Of a stretch of 64,000 nucleotides of DNA, positions 52,761 to 63,500 are shown one piece after another; the stretch's first letter is position 1; every line of letters starts with the position of its first letter. The DNA is taken from positions 1-64,000 of the IMG/VR virus record IMGVR_UViG_3300042466_001057; one strand, given 5' to 3'. Made by a program: the position numbers and the translations under genes. Source of the stretch: a virus. The notes under the pieces were generated by a model that saw nothing but the letters and a program-made list of their open reading frames with translations, did no database searches and had not been told where the DNA came from.

Positions 52761-52898
52761 ATGAAAATCGAAAAAAAAATCATTAAAGAAAGTGTAGGTG
52801 ATCAAAATATTAATAAAAAATCATTTTCTACTAAGAAACAAAACATAATAATAACTGAAGCTCAATTAGAATATATTTTATCAAAACTTAACAAGTAA
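52761..52898 (+). CDS. Small protein of unknown function (45 aa)
   Basis: I start at ATG 52761 (MKIEKKIIKESVGDQNINKK), since the promoter motif lies upstream and the longer frame to 52710 would overlap it. The 45 residues are basic, with a C-terminal helix (NIIITEAQLEYILSKLNK). The N-terminus has IKE followed by S, a prohead-protease type site. It ends one base into the start of the next gene (TAATG). Possibly an internal head peptide, but unproven. Confidence 0.55.
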   Translation: MKIEKKIIKESVGDQNINKKSFSTKKQNIIITEAQLEYILSKLNK

Positions 52899-53857
52899 TG
52901 GATATTAAAAAACACATATATATACAAGTACTTAAAAAAAGAATTAATGAGGGGTTGGTCGATGATTACGAAACAAAAGAATTAAGACCTGACTTAAAGT
53001 ATTATGCATTTGACTGGGACGATAACTTAATGTTTATGCCAACAAAAATAATGGTTATGTCTGAAAATGATGATGAGATCGGTATGTCAACTGAAGATTT
53101 TGCTGAACACCGAACTCAAATCGGTGTGGAACCTTTTAAATATAAAAGTGCAACAATTATTGGTTTTGCTAATGAACCGTTTAGGTTTTTCCGAGAAATG
53201 GGTGATAAAAGGTTTGTGGTCGACTCAATGACTGCACCACTTGGTCCAGCTTGGAATGACTTTGTTGAATGTATTAATGGTGGATCTATTTTTGCAATAA
53301 TCACCGCTCGTGGTCACAATCCTGAAACTTTAAAAGAATCGGTTTACAATCTTATAATGTCAAACAAAAATGGTTTAAATAGAAAAAAACTTGAGGAGAG
53401 TCTTAGACAATACGATTTATTAACCTCTGAAGGGATCTCTGAAGATATTAGACCAAATAGGAACACAACCATAGAACAATATTTAAATATGTGTAAATTC
53501 CATCCGGTTTCTTATGGAAGTGGTAGTGCGGCATCTCCTGAAGAAGGAAAAAACAAAGCACTTAAAGAGTTTATTTCATATTGTAGAGATTTGGCCAAAA
53601 ATTTAATACAGTTCATTTTAAAGAAGAATCCAAATATGGATCTTACCGATTTGGTTCCAAAATTTAAAAATGACGTAGCAATGGATGAACCGGTTATTAA
53701 TGTTGACGAATTTGTAAATAGACACACAACTATAGGGTTTTCAGATGATGACCAAAGAAATATTGAAGCATCATCAGAATTTTTAAATAAAGAGTATGAA
53801 AAAAATCCAGTTAATTTATACTTAACTAAAGGAGGTAAAAAAACTAGATTTAATTAA
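52898..53857 (+). CDS. HAD-superfamily phosphatase-like protein (319 aa)
   Basis: This 319-residue protein has a complete HAD core. Motif I is YYAFDWDDNLMFMPT with D39 and D41, the two catalytic aspartates; motif II is FAIITARGHNPET; and a late acidic motif is IGFSDDDQRN. It would hydrolyse a small phosphate ester or act on a phospho-polynucleotide. The first 18 residues (MDIKKHIYIQVLKKRINE) look like a detachable leader ending in INE followed by G. It lies among tail genes, between the sheath and the tube. Confidence 0.75.
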   Translation: MDIKKHIYIQVLKKRINEGLVDDYETKELRPDLKYYAFDWDDNLMFMPTKIMVMSENDDEIGMSTEDFAEHRTQIGVEPFKYKSATIIGFANEPFRFFREMGDKRFVVDSMTAPLGPAWNDFVECINGGSIFAIITARGHNPETLKESVYNLIMSNKNGLNRKKLEESLRQYDLLTSEGISEDIRPNRNTTIEQYLNMCKFHPVSYGSGSAASPEEGKNKALKEFISYCRDLAKNLIQFILKKNPNMDLTDLVPKFKNDVAMDEPVINVDEFVNRHTTIGFSDDDQRNIEASSEFLNKEYEKNPVNLYLTKGGKKTRFN

Positions 53858-53918
53858 GATACTAGTAAAGAAATATTACAAAATAAAAAAAAGTAAAGAC
53901 AAAAAAATAAATAACACA

Positions 53919-53930
53919 ATATTTATATAA
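53919..53930 (+). promoter_or_regulatory. Putative late promoter, TATTTAT motif
   Basis: ATATTTATATAA lies about 29 bases before the ATG at 53959 in the 101-base AT-rich gap that holds no other feature. It drives the tail tube gene. Confidence 0.5.
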
Positions 53931-53958
53931 AAAATAAAAATACTAAAAATAAGAAAAC

Positions 53959-54447
53959 ATGGCTGATTTATTAATGAAAATGCCCTTTCAATATGAACCT
54001 AAAAGAAAAAATAGGTTTATTTTAACTTTCCCTTCTTCGTTGGGGATAAACTCTTGGTATGTTGAAAGCACTTCAAGACCTAAAATAGAAATTGGATCTA
54101 CAGAGATTCCTTTCTTAAATACGTCAACATATGTTGCTGGTAGATTTAAGTGGGGATCTATTGATGTTACGTTTAGAGATCCGATCGGTCCTTCGGCTTC
54201 ACAAGCACTTATGGAGTGGGTTCGTTTACATGCAGAATCTGTTACAGGACGTATGGGATATGCTGCCGGTTATAAAAAAGACATCGATTTAGAAATGTTA
54301 GACCCAACAGGGGTAGCAGTTGAAAAATGGATCTTACAAGGTTGTTTCTTAACCAATGTTGATTTCGATTCATTAGGATATAGTGAAGATGGATTAATTA
54401 CGGTTAAAGCTTCAATGCAACCAGATAGATGTATTTTGGTTTACTAA
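53959..54447 (+). CDS. 19: Tail tube protein, gp19-like
   Basis: This 162-residue protein matches the T4 tail tube (gp19, 163 aa). It has KNRFILTFPSSLGINSWYVE, STSRPKIEIGSTEIPFLNTS, then FKWGSIDVTFRDPIGPSASQ and a C-terminal WILQGCFLTNVDFDSLGYSE. Tube subunits stack into the inner channel for DNA. It is the last gene before a strong terminator. Confidence 0.95.
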   Translation: MADLLMKMPFQYEPKRKNRFILTFPSSLGINSWYVESTSRPKIEIGSTEIPFLNTSTYVAGRFKWGSIDVTFRDPIGPSASQALMEWVRLHAESVTGRMGYAAGYKKDIDLEMLDPTGVAVEKWILQGCFLTNVDFDSLGYSEDGLITVKASMQPDRCILVY

Positions 54448-54471
54448 AACAAAATTAAAATATTTTTTAAG

Positions 54472-54499
54472 AACCTCACCAACAAAGTGGGGTTTTTTA
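54472..54499 (+). terminator. Rho-independent terminator (plus strand)
   Basis: AACCTCAC (54472-54479) pairs with GTGGGGTT (54487-54494) around a 7-base loop, with one G-T pair. A run of T follows (GGTTTTTTATTT). It ends the sheath-to-tube transcript after the highly expressed tube gene. Confidence 0.8.
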
Positions 54500-54520
54500 T
54501 TTACATAGAAAATAGTTAAA

Positions 54521-54532
54521 GTATTTTTATAA
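54521..54532 (+). promoter_or_regulatory. Possible late promoter, variant motif
   Basis: GTATTTTTATAA, a copy with two extra T, lies 10 bases before the ATG at 54543. It follows the terminator, so a promoter is expected about here. Confidence 0.35.
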
Positions 54533-54542
54533 TAAAAAAACT

Positions 54543-55301
54543 ATGGATCAATCAGCATTATACGGACAACAAGATTTTTCTCTACCACATGACGTGGTAA
54601 GACTACCTTCTAAGGGTATATATTACACACCAAGACGAGAGTCAATTAAAGTGGGGTTTCTAACGGCTAACGATGAAAACATTTTAATGTCACAAAATAA
54701 TTCGAAAGAAGGTATTATATATACATTATTAAAACAAAAAATTTACGAACCAAATTTTAATGTGGATCATCTTTTAGATGTCGATGTTTCTGCAATTTTA
54801 ATATTTTTAAGAAATACCGCCTTTGGACCTGAATATAGTTATACTTTAAAGGATCCTGCAACAGATAAAACATTTGATATTACTATTATATTAGATGAGT
54901 TAAAATATATCGACTCACCTCATACTGCAGACAACGAGGGGTATTTTACAACCAAACTTCCAAAAAGTGATAAATCAATTAAAGTTAAATTATTAAATTG
55001 GGGAGAAATAAAAGAAGTTGATAAAATGGTTGAAAAATATCCAAAAGGTATGATTGCTCCTGTTGTCACAAAAAAATTAGAACAACAAATTGTTGAAATC
55101 GATGGAAACAAAGATAAAGGACAAATTTCAAATTTTATTAAAAACATGCCAATTATGGATTCAAAACATGTTAGAAAGTTTATACAGGAATGCGAACCAT
55201 CAATCGATTTAAAACAAGAAGTAATAGCCCCGTCAGGAGAAAGAGTAACATTTAGTGTTACCTTTGGGGTTGACTTTTTTCGTCCTTTCTTCTCAGTATA
55301 A
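54543..55301 (+). CDS. 26: Baseplate protein, gp26-like (T4_baseplate family)
   Basis: This 252-residue protein follows the T4 gp26-type baseplate family: DVVRLPSKGIYYTPRRESIK, VGFLTANDENILMSQNNSKE, and a C-terminal TFSVTFGVDFFRPFFSV. T4 gp26 (208 aa) is a baseplate hub component. The short overlapping frame at 55255-55434 runs in the +1 frame from its end. The order tube - gp26-like - tape measure fits the T4-like tail module. No catalytic role is expected. Confidence 0.75.
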   Translation: MDQSALYGQQDFSLPHDVVRLPSKGIYYTPRRESIKVGFLTANDENILMSQNNSKEGIIYTLLKQKIYEPNFNVDHLLDVDVSAILIFLRNTAFGPEYSYTLKDPATDKTFDITIILDELKYIDSPHTADNEGYFTTKLPKSDKSIKVKLLNWGEIKEVDKMVEKYPKGMIAPVVTKKLEQQIVEIDGNKDKGQISNFIKNMPIMDSKHVRKFIQECEPSIDLKQEVIAPSGERVTFSVTFGVDFFRPFFSV

Positions 55302-55434
55302 AAAACTACTTTTAGACGAAACCTACTATTTAACCAAACTGGCTAATTTTTCTTATTCAGATATTCTAATCATGCCGACTTTTGAACGTAAGTATTTTAT
55401 GAATAAACTAACGGAGGAATATCAAAAAAAATAA
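55255..55434 (+). CDS. Small baseplate assembly ORF overlapping gp26-like gene, possibly frameshift-expressed
   Basis: In the +1 frame relative to the gp26-like gene, 59 codons are open to TAA at 55434: QYKKLLLDETYYLTKLANFS, YSDILIMPTFERKYFMNKLT, EEYQKK. The LIMPxFERxxF pattern recalls the short helical proteins that follow gp26-like genes in T4-like phages. The first start codon in frame is GTG at 55255; the first ATG leaves only 20 residues. It could instead be made by +1 slippage at TTTTTTC (55275-55281) from the gp26-like gene. Confidence 0.55.
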   Translation: MLPLGLTFFVLSSQYKKLLLDETYYLTKLANFSYSDILIMPTFERKYFMNKLTEEYQKK

Positions 55435-55440
55435 TTTAAC

Positions 55441-55449
55441 CTATTTATA
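55441..55449 (+). promoter_or_regulatory. Putative late promoter, TATTTAT motif
   Basis: CTATTTATA, with the core ending 14 bases before the ATG at 55463. It precedes the tape measure gene. Confidence 0.55.
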
Positions 55450-55462
55450 AGAAAAACTAACT

Positions 55463-57472
55463 ATGCTATTTTTATTTGGAGAAGCACCAAAAGCACAATC
55501 AGATGATAAGGTTGTTGAGCAAACGACAAAAGGACAAGGAGTTATAAACCAACTCTCCACACTTACAACCGCATTAACTGAATGGGTTTTACCTAATAGT
55601 GTTGAGAATCTTAATAAGGTATTTAAAAACGTTACTGAACAACTAACAACTCAGGAAGATTCTGCTTTGGCCCTTCAAAAGACAATGGGAGGAGTATCTA
55701 TTAATGCCGAAGGGTTTAGACACATACTTCAAGAATCATATCTAGAAACATTAAATATAGGAGGCACATTTAAAGACTCGGCAGAAATTGTACAGGGATT
55801 AGCTGGAGAGATGGGAAGAATTGTTAGTATATCAACGGAAGTAACAACACAATCAATACAATTTTCCAAGGCAACAAATATGACAAGCTCCGAAACCGGT
55901 AAAATGGTTGCCGAATTTAGTAAATTTGGTGGCACACAAGAACAGTCGATTGGTAAAATGTCTGAGTTAGGTAAATCCGCAAGAAAAAGTGGGTTAGATG
56001 CTAAAAGTTTTACAACTGAAGTTGCAAAAAATTTAAAACAAGCGAGTTTATTTGGTTTTAAAGGTGGTGTAAAAGACATTGAAGAAATGGTTAAAAAAAC
56101 CAAACTTCTTGGTACTAGTATGGAAAAATTACAAATTAAAGGTGCTGCTGAAAAATTACTTGATCCCGAAACTGCGATGCAAACCGCTGCGAGTTTACAA
56201 ATGATAGGTGGAAATATAGGTGCGTTAGGTAACCCATTCCAACTATTACACATGGGTCAAAAAGATATGAAAAAACTTACAGATGAAGTTTTAAATATGG
56301 CTAAGGCAACGTTTACATTTGATAAAGAAACGGGAGCATTCGCACAGACAACTGAAGATATGTACGCGTTAAGAGCACAAGCAGAGGCTTTAGGTATTAA
56401 TTATGAAGAAACTGCAAATGCTGGTAAAGAATTGGCTAAATTGGATTTCATTAAAAGTAGTACAAAATTATCAGAAAAAATAACAGATGAGGATACTCAA
56501 AATTTAGTTGCAGGATTGGCTCAAATTAGTAAAGAAGGTACTGTTAGTATAGAACTACCAGGACTAAATAAATCTTTCTCTTCGTTGGACGATGCGTTAG
56601 CTGACCCTAAATTCATGTCTTCGTTAGAAGAATATCAAAAAAATGCGGCCTTGAGCGATAAAGACTTGACATTAAAACAAATGTCTATTGCCGAAAAACA
56701 AGCCGCGGACACTAATGTTATTAAAAATGCGGTTTTGGCTAATTTAAGTGCAACTAAAAAAGAATCAGTTTTGATGCAAAGTATTGCAGAAAATTCTGAA
56801 ATGATGGGTACGGCAGGAAAATCCCTCGCAACGGGTGTTGCTGGAGAATCTGCAGATGCAATAACAGCAATAAATACCAAGGCTACAGAAGCCGCAAAAA
56901 CAACAATTAATTTACTTAAAAACTTTAAACCCGGTGAGTTTGTTGATGGACTTGTTGGTGGTATTGGAAAAGAACCAGATAACGGAGGTCTTCCTAATGT
57001 TGCTGGCGATCAACAAACACCTGTTATTGAAACCAAGCCTCTTCCTAATGTTGCTGGAGATAAGACTCTTCCTACTGTTGCTGGTGGCTCAACCCCTCAA
57101 CCTACACCAGTACCAGACGGACTTTTCTCCGCTGGATCCCCCCCAATGATAATGTCAAAAGGAAAAATTTATGAGGGATTAAAAGAAGATTCTGTATATG
57201 TAGGTACCGATTTTGAAAAAATATTTGAAAGAGGTAAAGCAGCAACTAACGTATTATCGGAAATGATGGCTAAAGGTGGTGCTGGTGGTTCAAATACAGA
57301 AGTTTCAGGTAAAGTGGATTTTGGTGAAATTAAGGTAAAGATAGATGCTCCTGGCGTTGATACGTCTATGTTAGATAAGGCATTAAACAGTAGACAATTC
57401 ACCAACCAAATTATGTCAATGGTTGCGAATCAGAAATCTTTCTATACAAATCAAGCAACCCTACAAGGATAA
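55463..57472 (+). CDS. Tail tape measure-like protein (669 aa)
   Basis: This 669-residue protein is mostly helical: VVEQTTKGQGVINQLSTLTT, LSTLTTALTEWVLPNSVENL, and long Ala/Lys/Ser stretches. Near residues 510-545 there are three copies of a short LPxVAG motif (LPNVAGDQQTPV, LPNVAGDKT, LPTVAGG). Tape measures set tail length at about 0.15 nm per residue, which would give about 100 nm here. It lies after the gp26-like gene and before the large baseplate protein. Low similarity between families makes this a call by composition and position. Confidence 0.7.
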   Translation: MLFLFGEAPKAQSDDKVVEQTTKGQGVINQLSTLTTALTEWVLPNSVENLNKVFKNVTEQLTTQEDSALALQKTMGGVSINAEGFRHILQESYLETLNIGGTFKDSAEIVQGLAGEMGRIVSISTEVTTQSIQFSKATNMTSSETGKMVAEFSKFGGTQEQSIGKMSELGKSARKSGLDAKSFTTEVAKNLKQASLFGFKGGVKDIEEMVKKTKLLGTSMEKLQIKGAAEKLLDPETAMQTAASLQMIGGNIGALGNPFQLLHMGQKDMKKLTDEVLNMAKATFTFDKETGAFAQTTEDMYALRAQAEALGINYEETANAGKELAKLDFIKSSTKLSEKITDEDTQNLVAGLAQISKEGTVSIELPGLNKSFSSLDDALADPKFMSSLEEYQKNAALSDKDLTLKQMSIAEKQAADTNVIKNAVLANLSATKKESVLMQSIAENSEMMGTAGKSLATGVAGESADAITAINTKATEAAKTTINLLKNFKPGEFVDGLVGGIGKEPDNGGLPNVAGDQQTPVIETKPLPNVAGDKTLPTVAGGSTPQPTPVPDGLFSAGSPPMIMSKGKIYEGLKEDSVYVGTDFEKIFERGKAATNVLSEMMAKGGAGGSNTEVSGKVDFGEIKVKIDAPGVDTSMLDKALNSRQFTNQIMSMVANQKSFYTNQATLQG

Positions 57473-57487
57473 AAAATATAATTCAAC

Positions 57488-57500
57488 CTATTTATAAATA
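57488..57500 (+). promoter_or_regulatory. Putative late promoter, TATTTAT motif
   Basis: CTATTTATAAATA, with the core ending 13 bases before the ATG at 57509. It is palindromic: it also contains TATAAATA, the T4 late element. Confidence 0.55.
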
Positions 57501-57508
57501 AAAATTGA

Positions 57509-60500
57509 ATGGAAAGCCCATTATCATTTAACTCTAGTGAAAATTTTAGAAAAAAATTACTTGTAAGGAATTTAAAACCTTACAGGGTTGATGGTAATTT
57601 TGGCGATTACTCAAGCCCCGCAACATCAGAATTTAACCTAATTGATTTTTCAGTGATAGATTCACCTACCGTTGATGTGGTAGGAAACAACCAAGAAAAA
57701 TATTTGTATAAACAAAACAAATATGGACCACAACAAACAAACTCAACTTACGGAGACACTATTACTATTAACAGAAACTTAAATACAAGTACAAATTATG
57801 GTGAGTACGATTTTTCTGATAGTGTTGGAAGTAAGTTAGAAACCATTGGTGACTCACAAGAAAATTTATTATACGTAAAAAATCTTTATGGTCCTACAGA
57901 ATATGGTACGTCTTACGGTAACGTCGTTAATGTGAATGTAACCCTTTTAAATAATAGTAATTTAGGTAATTACGGTTACATACAAACAGTTGGATCAAAA
58001 TTAGAATTAATTGGAGACACAAAAGAAACCGAACTAATTGTAAAGAACGTATATAAGCCAAACGATCAAAATAATTTTGGAGGAACGGTATGGTACATTA
58101 ATAACGATAAAACCATATTTACAAACGGATCAGGACAATACTCAATTGTAGATACTGAAAATAGTGTGTTATCTCAAGTTGGTAACGTACAAGAAGTATC
58201 TCTAAGAATAAAAAACAAATACACACCAGACCAACAAGGTGATTTTGGTCCAACCAAATATACAATTAATAATGATTTAATTTTAGGGTCTAACGAGGGT
58301 GAATATAATTTTTTGGATACTGTTGGAAATAGTTTGGAAGTTATAGGTAAAGATGAAAAGATAAGACTTATAGTTAGAAATGAATACAGACCTGAAGGTG
58401 GCCAAAGTCAAACCGAAGTTTCTCCATTCACTCTAATACCTAGACCAATCGCATCTAAAGGTAATTACAATTATGGTGACACATTAAATAGTGATCTATT
58501 TTTAGAGGGTAAATTAGACAGACCACAACTTATTGGATTAAATCAATATGGACCTGATCAACCAAGAAGAGAACAACCCGTAAATCAAAATAACCAAACA
58601 AACTCAAACGAAGGTGAGTATGGGTTCCCTGATACTGTTGAAAGTCCATTAGAACTAATAGGAGAGGTCAATTTAGAACAACTAACAATTAATAGTTATA
58701 GACCCGAAACAAACAATTTAGGAATTGCTGATCCGAACATAAATTTACCTAAAAAACCAAACAAAGGAATTTATAATTTTAATGATACAATAAATAGTGA
58801 GTTACAAATCGTGGGTACTTCAAAAGAAGGACAAGCATATGGAAAAAACAAATATGTTACAGGTACAGGAACTTATGAAGTTTTAACTATTGATGATTTA
58901 CAAATTAAAACAATTGGAACAGCATATGCTGATGGATTAAAAACGTTAGGGTATATACCATCAACATACACCCCATACAATATATTATTAGCCGATAACC
59001 CAACAGGGTCTAACGGTAAACTTTCACAAGATTCGGATTTGGCGAGTTTAGGTGCTAAACAACTACAAAGAGAGTTTAAACATAGAGTCGCCTTAGAACT
59101 TATATCTCAAACATTAGGTAGAGTAAACGCATTAACCTCAAGTGTTAATCCGGATAGTGGAGAAATTTCAGTAAAACCAAACTTAGATCCGTTTAATGCT
59201 ATTGGAATCTTGAGTGGGACTATACCTGTATTGGCTCGGAATTATAAAATTAGTTCACCACAAGGACTTATAGGTGATGCCGTTGGGTTCGCAGCAAGAC
59301 TTGCTGGTCTTTATTCACCGGTTTCTTTAATACCGGGTGAGTATTTTGATTATCCAAAAAGACGGTTATTAAATCAACTAATTGAAAATCCAATAGCTCC
59401 GTTGGTTCAGGGAGTTTTAGGGGCGATAAGAAAATTAACAGGAGCCGATAGTAAAACCTCATCCGATTTATTTGTAAATAACACATCTGAAGCAACTAAA
59501 AGTTTGTTGTATGATCAACTTTTTTATAACGAATATAGACCTGATTACCGACTAAACACTCCATTAAATCCAAATTTATTTTCACCGGCACCAAATTATT
59601 ATGTCGGGACAAGAAAGGGTCAGATAACTGAATTGGTTTCTCCGATTAGTGAACAAGCACAAGATAAAAACGGTGATCCAAGTGGAGGTGCCGTTTTAAG
59701 TTATAGTAATATAGGAAAAGATTTTGAAGGACAAAAAATAACAGAAATATATACCGGATTTAACACTAGACCATACTATGATGGTTTAAATGGTGTACAA
59801 GGAGGATTGACATGGATGTCAAAAAATAATTACATAGAAAAATACCAATTTGTCGGACCAGGAGGAAAAACGGTAAACACGTTAGGTCAAGGGCTAGGTA
59901 AAGATAATACATTCTATCAAAGTAATGTTTTTGGTATTCAGTTTGATTCAACACAATCAACTAAAAACGACTTTACTAAAGGGTCTATTTTAGATATAAC
60001 ACAAAAATTAGTTGACGCTGGAAATAAATCCAGCATGAAATTAGAACATGTTGGTAATGCAATTAATCAATTATCTAAAGTTTTTAACGACGGATATGTA
60101 GAATTAACTAAAGGATCTAGGGTTGTTAGATACACAACAAAGACCTCAAGTCCAGCATCACCAGATGGTAAAGATGTTGTTGGTTATGAGTATTGTCGAT
60201 TGTTTACCAAAGATAGACCATATATGACTTACGATGAGTTACAAAAAACTGATGGTAATATAAGAAAATACACAAACTCCGTTTTAGATAAAACGTTTAA
60301 TTTGAATATCGCACCAATTAGGGGTAACGAGTCAACAAACGTACAAAACGGTAAGGTAAAAAAATATATGTTATCTATTGAAAATTTATCATGGAGAACA
60401 TCGAACAAACCGGGATACACCTATGAAGATTTACCTGACTGTGAAAGAGGACCTTTTGGTGGTAGAATCATGTGGTTTCCACCTTATGAGTTAGATTTTG

Positions 60501-63500
60501 ATGAAAGTATACAAGCCGGATGGACAGACCATACGTTTTTAGGTAGACCTGAACCGGTATATACCTACCAAAACACAAGTAGAAGTGGTAATATTGGTTT
60601 TAAAATAATTGTAGATAACCCATCAATAACAAATCTTTTAGTTGAAAAAGAATTACAAGAATTATCTAATAATTCTGAAGTATCTAAAGTATTAGATTCG
60701 TTTTTTGCTGGATGTTTAAAATATGATATTTACGATTTAGCAAAAAGATATAGACAATTTACACTAAAAGATATTTTTGACACCGTAAGTTATTTAGATG
60801 ATGAAGAGGTTGATAAATTAACTGAAGTTTTACCTGCTGAGAATGTTGACGGAGACCCTGTTGTCGTTAATGACTACAGCGTACCAAGTGCCACAACCAG
60901 TGCAACGACTGCAACAACCGCATCAACTGCAACAACCGCATCAACAGTTACGGAATTTAATTTAGTTGAACCTATAGTGTATTTTAGAAATGACTATCCA
61001 GATCCTAAAACAACTAATGAGACAACAACAAAAAATATAAAAGACTTGTTTGACGATTATAAAACAAAAAGAGACTCATATAAGAAAAACAGTCTTAAAA
61101 AGATTATAAAGTACAACGATGCAACATATAAAGATTATACAAGTACAATCACTTCGTTACCTAATGCATCAACACAAACATGGTTAACTGAATATATTGA
61201 CTGTAGAGAGGAATCGATGGATGCGTTTTTTGATTATGCGGAAACCGAATTTAAACAACTTCAAAATTTCTTAACCGAATTATCGAAAGCACTAAAATCG
61301 GGATCTGAAATTAAATTTAAATTGATTGGATCAGCATCTGCAATTACAACGGATACCTATAATGTGTCACTATCAAAAAGAAGAATAGATTCTGTTTTAA
61401 ATTATATAAAACAATTTGCTTATGATGGACAAACTTTAGAAACGTACATTAAAAATAAAAAATTAACTATAGAACAAGACGCTAAAGGGGAAGAAGAAAC
61501 GATTCAAGACGCTAAATATAAATCTATAAGTTGTACAAAAGAATTTCTTACAATAGGACAAGAGGGTGTGTTTTCAATAAACGCCATGGCTTGTAGAAGA
61601 GTTAGGGTTTCAGATATTGTTATTACTAATCCACAACCACAAAAAACTGAAGAGGACAAATCAAAAAATGAAGTACAAAAAGAAATAGAAAAGGCGGAAT
61701 TTGTTTTACCAGCAAAAGAAGAAGATGACGAAAAAAAAGATACGCAAAATTTAAAAATAACAGAAAAAAGAAAAGTACAAAGAAAAAGAGGAGAACCAAG
61801 AAAAGACCTAACAAAAAAATTATTAAGAAAATTACTTACAGAATGTAATTATTTTGATTTGGTGAAACAATCTAATCCCATGATTTATGATGGGATAAAA
61901 GAAAAAATAAAATATTTCCAACCAGCATTCCATTCAATTACTCCTGAAGGTCTTAATTCTCGTTTAGTATTTTTACAACAATGTATGAGACCTGGAGACA
62001 CTATACCTACAGTTAGTGAAGTGAACGGTGGTAGCACCACTTTAGTTTATGATGATGTAATAAATAGTGTATTTGGTGCCCCTCCTATTTGCGTTTTAAG
62101 GGTTGGTGATTTTTGGCATACAAAAGTTGTTTTTGATTCTTTAAGTATAACATACGACGATTCTTTATTAGACTTAAACCCTGAAGGTATTGGAGTTCAA
62201 CCGATGATCGCCACAGTAAAAATGGGATTTAATTTTATTGGTGGACACGGTTTGGCTGAACCTGTTGCAAAACTTCAAAACGCACTTTCATTTAATTATT
62301 ATGCGAATACTGAAATGTATGATGAAAGAGCAGAAGCAACTGAAGATGTAACGTCAAAATACGACGCAGAACTTTTAAAAAGTATTAAAGACGAATTAGG
62401 TATTATTGATAACTTTAATAGACCAGCAACTAATGATGGTGGTGTAACTATAGGTGCTATTACTAGTAATTATTTTGATCCGGATACGGGAATAATTACT
62501 GGAGATATAAACTATAAAGACATTATGAAAGACATAACGGTTAAAACTAAGTCTTATGCTAACACAACCGTTAACTCTCTTGAGACTTTATATAGTAAAC
62601 AATTACTTGGCGGTATATCGATCTTAACTGACGAAAGAAAATACTCAAAAGGGTATTTTGATTACTTGAGCGGTAACACGAGTAGTGGAGCAACCATTTT
62701 TGGTAAAAGTGAAAAGATACAACCAAAAGTTGATAATCTATTTGAAAAAATAAAACAAGACATTGAAATTGAAACAATTCCAATTCTTAGAGGAATGGCA
62801 ACACAAGGGTTTACAAAAGATGATATTAGAAAAATTAAAAATAAACTTAAGCAAATGGCTGAAGCACTTAAACAATTATATTTGTCAGATCTTGAAACGG
62901 CCAACGCCACGATAGTTAAAGATGAACTTCCATTAATACGATTAGTAGATCAAATAAATTATGTTGCTGATACAACAGACGGATATATTAATAAAATGGG
63001 TGGGGTGGTTGTTTATGGTATATCAGGAACATCAAAAGTTAATGTAAGTAGTGTCGGTGTTACGAACACTATTAATGAACTTAAACAAGACTTCTTTAAG
63101 ATTTGTTCTGATTTAAACGAATTAGATACAAAACTGAGTGTTAATATAATACCAACAACATCCAAGACAAAATATAATGAAAATTTTAGCAACGATATTG
63201 GGTTAGAGACAACAGGATTAGTAGGTGTTGAAAACAGATGTTTTATGGTTTTTGGTAAATCAATTTTAGAAGATCCTGTTAAGTTTATAACTACGGTTAC
63301 TGAACCAGTTAAAAATACACCAACGGACATTAATTGGCAACCATTTATTTCAAAAAACGTTGGGTGGGTAACGGAGTTAAATTTGGCGACAGGTCAATTT
63401 AAAAATGAACCGGCAACTACCGGATTATACCCTGACTATAAAAAATCAAAAACAAAAACGGACGAGTATTGGAAAACGTTTAAAGATAGTTACTACACTA

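Noticed and set aside
55729-56253. 174-codon minus-strand open frame inside the tape measure gene
   Set aside because: Cys/Ser/Leu-rich shadow translation with no upstream motif; the plus-strand frame is clearly the real gene.
60880-60955. Thr/Ala-coding microsatellite-like stretch (ACA/GCA repeats)
   Set aside because: Explained as a flexible linker inside the giant baseplate protein; not a mobile or regulatory repeat.
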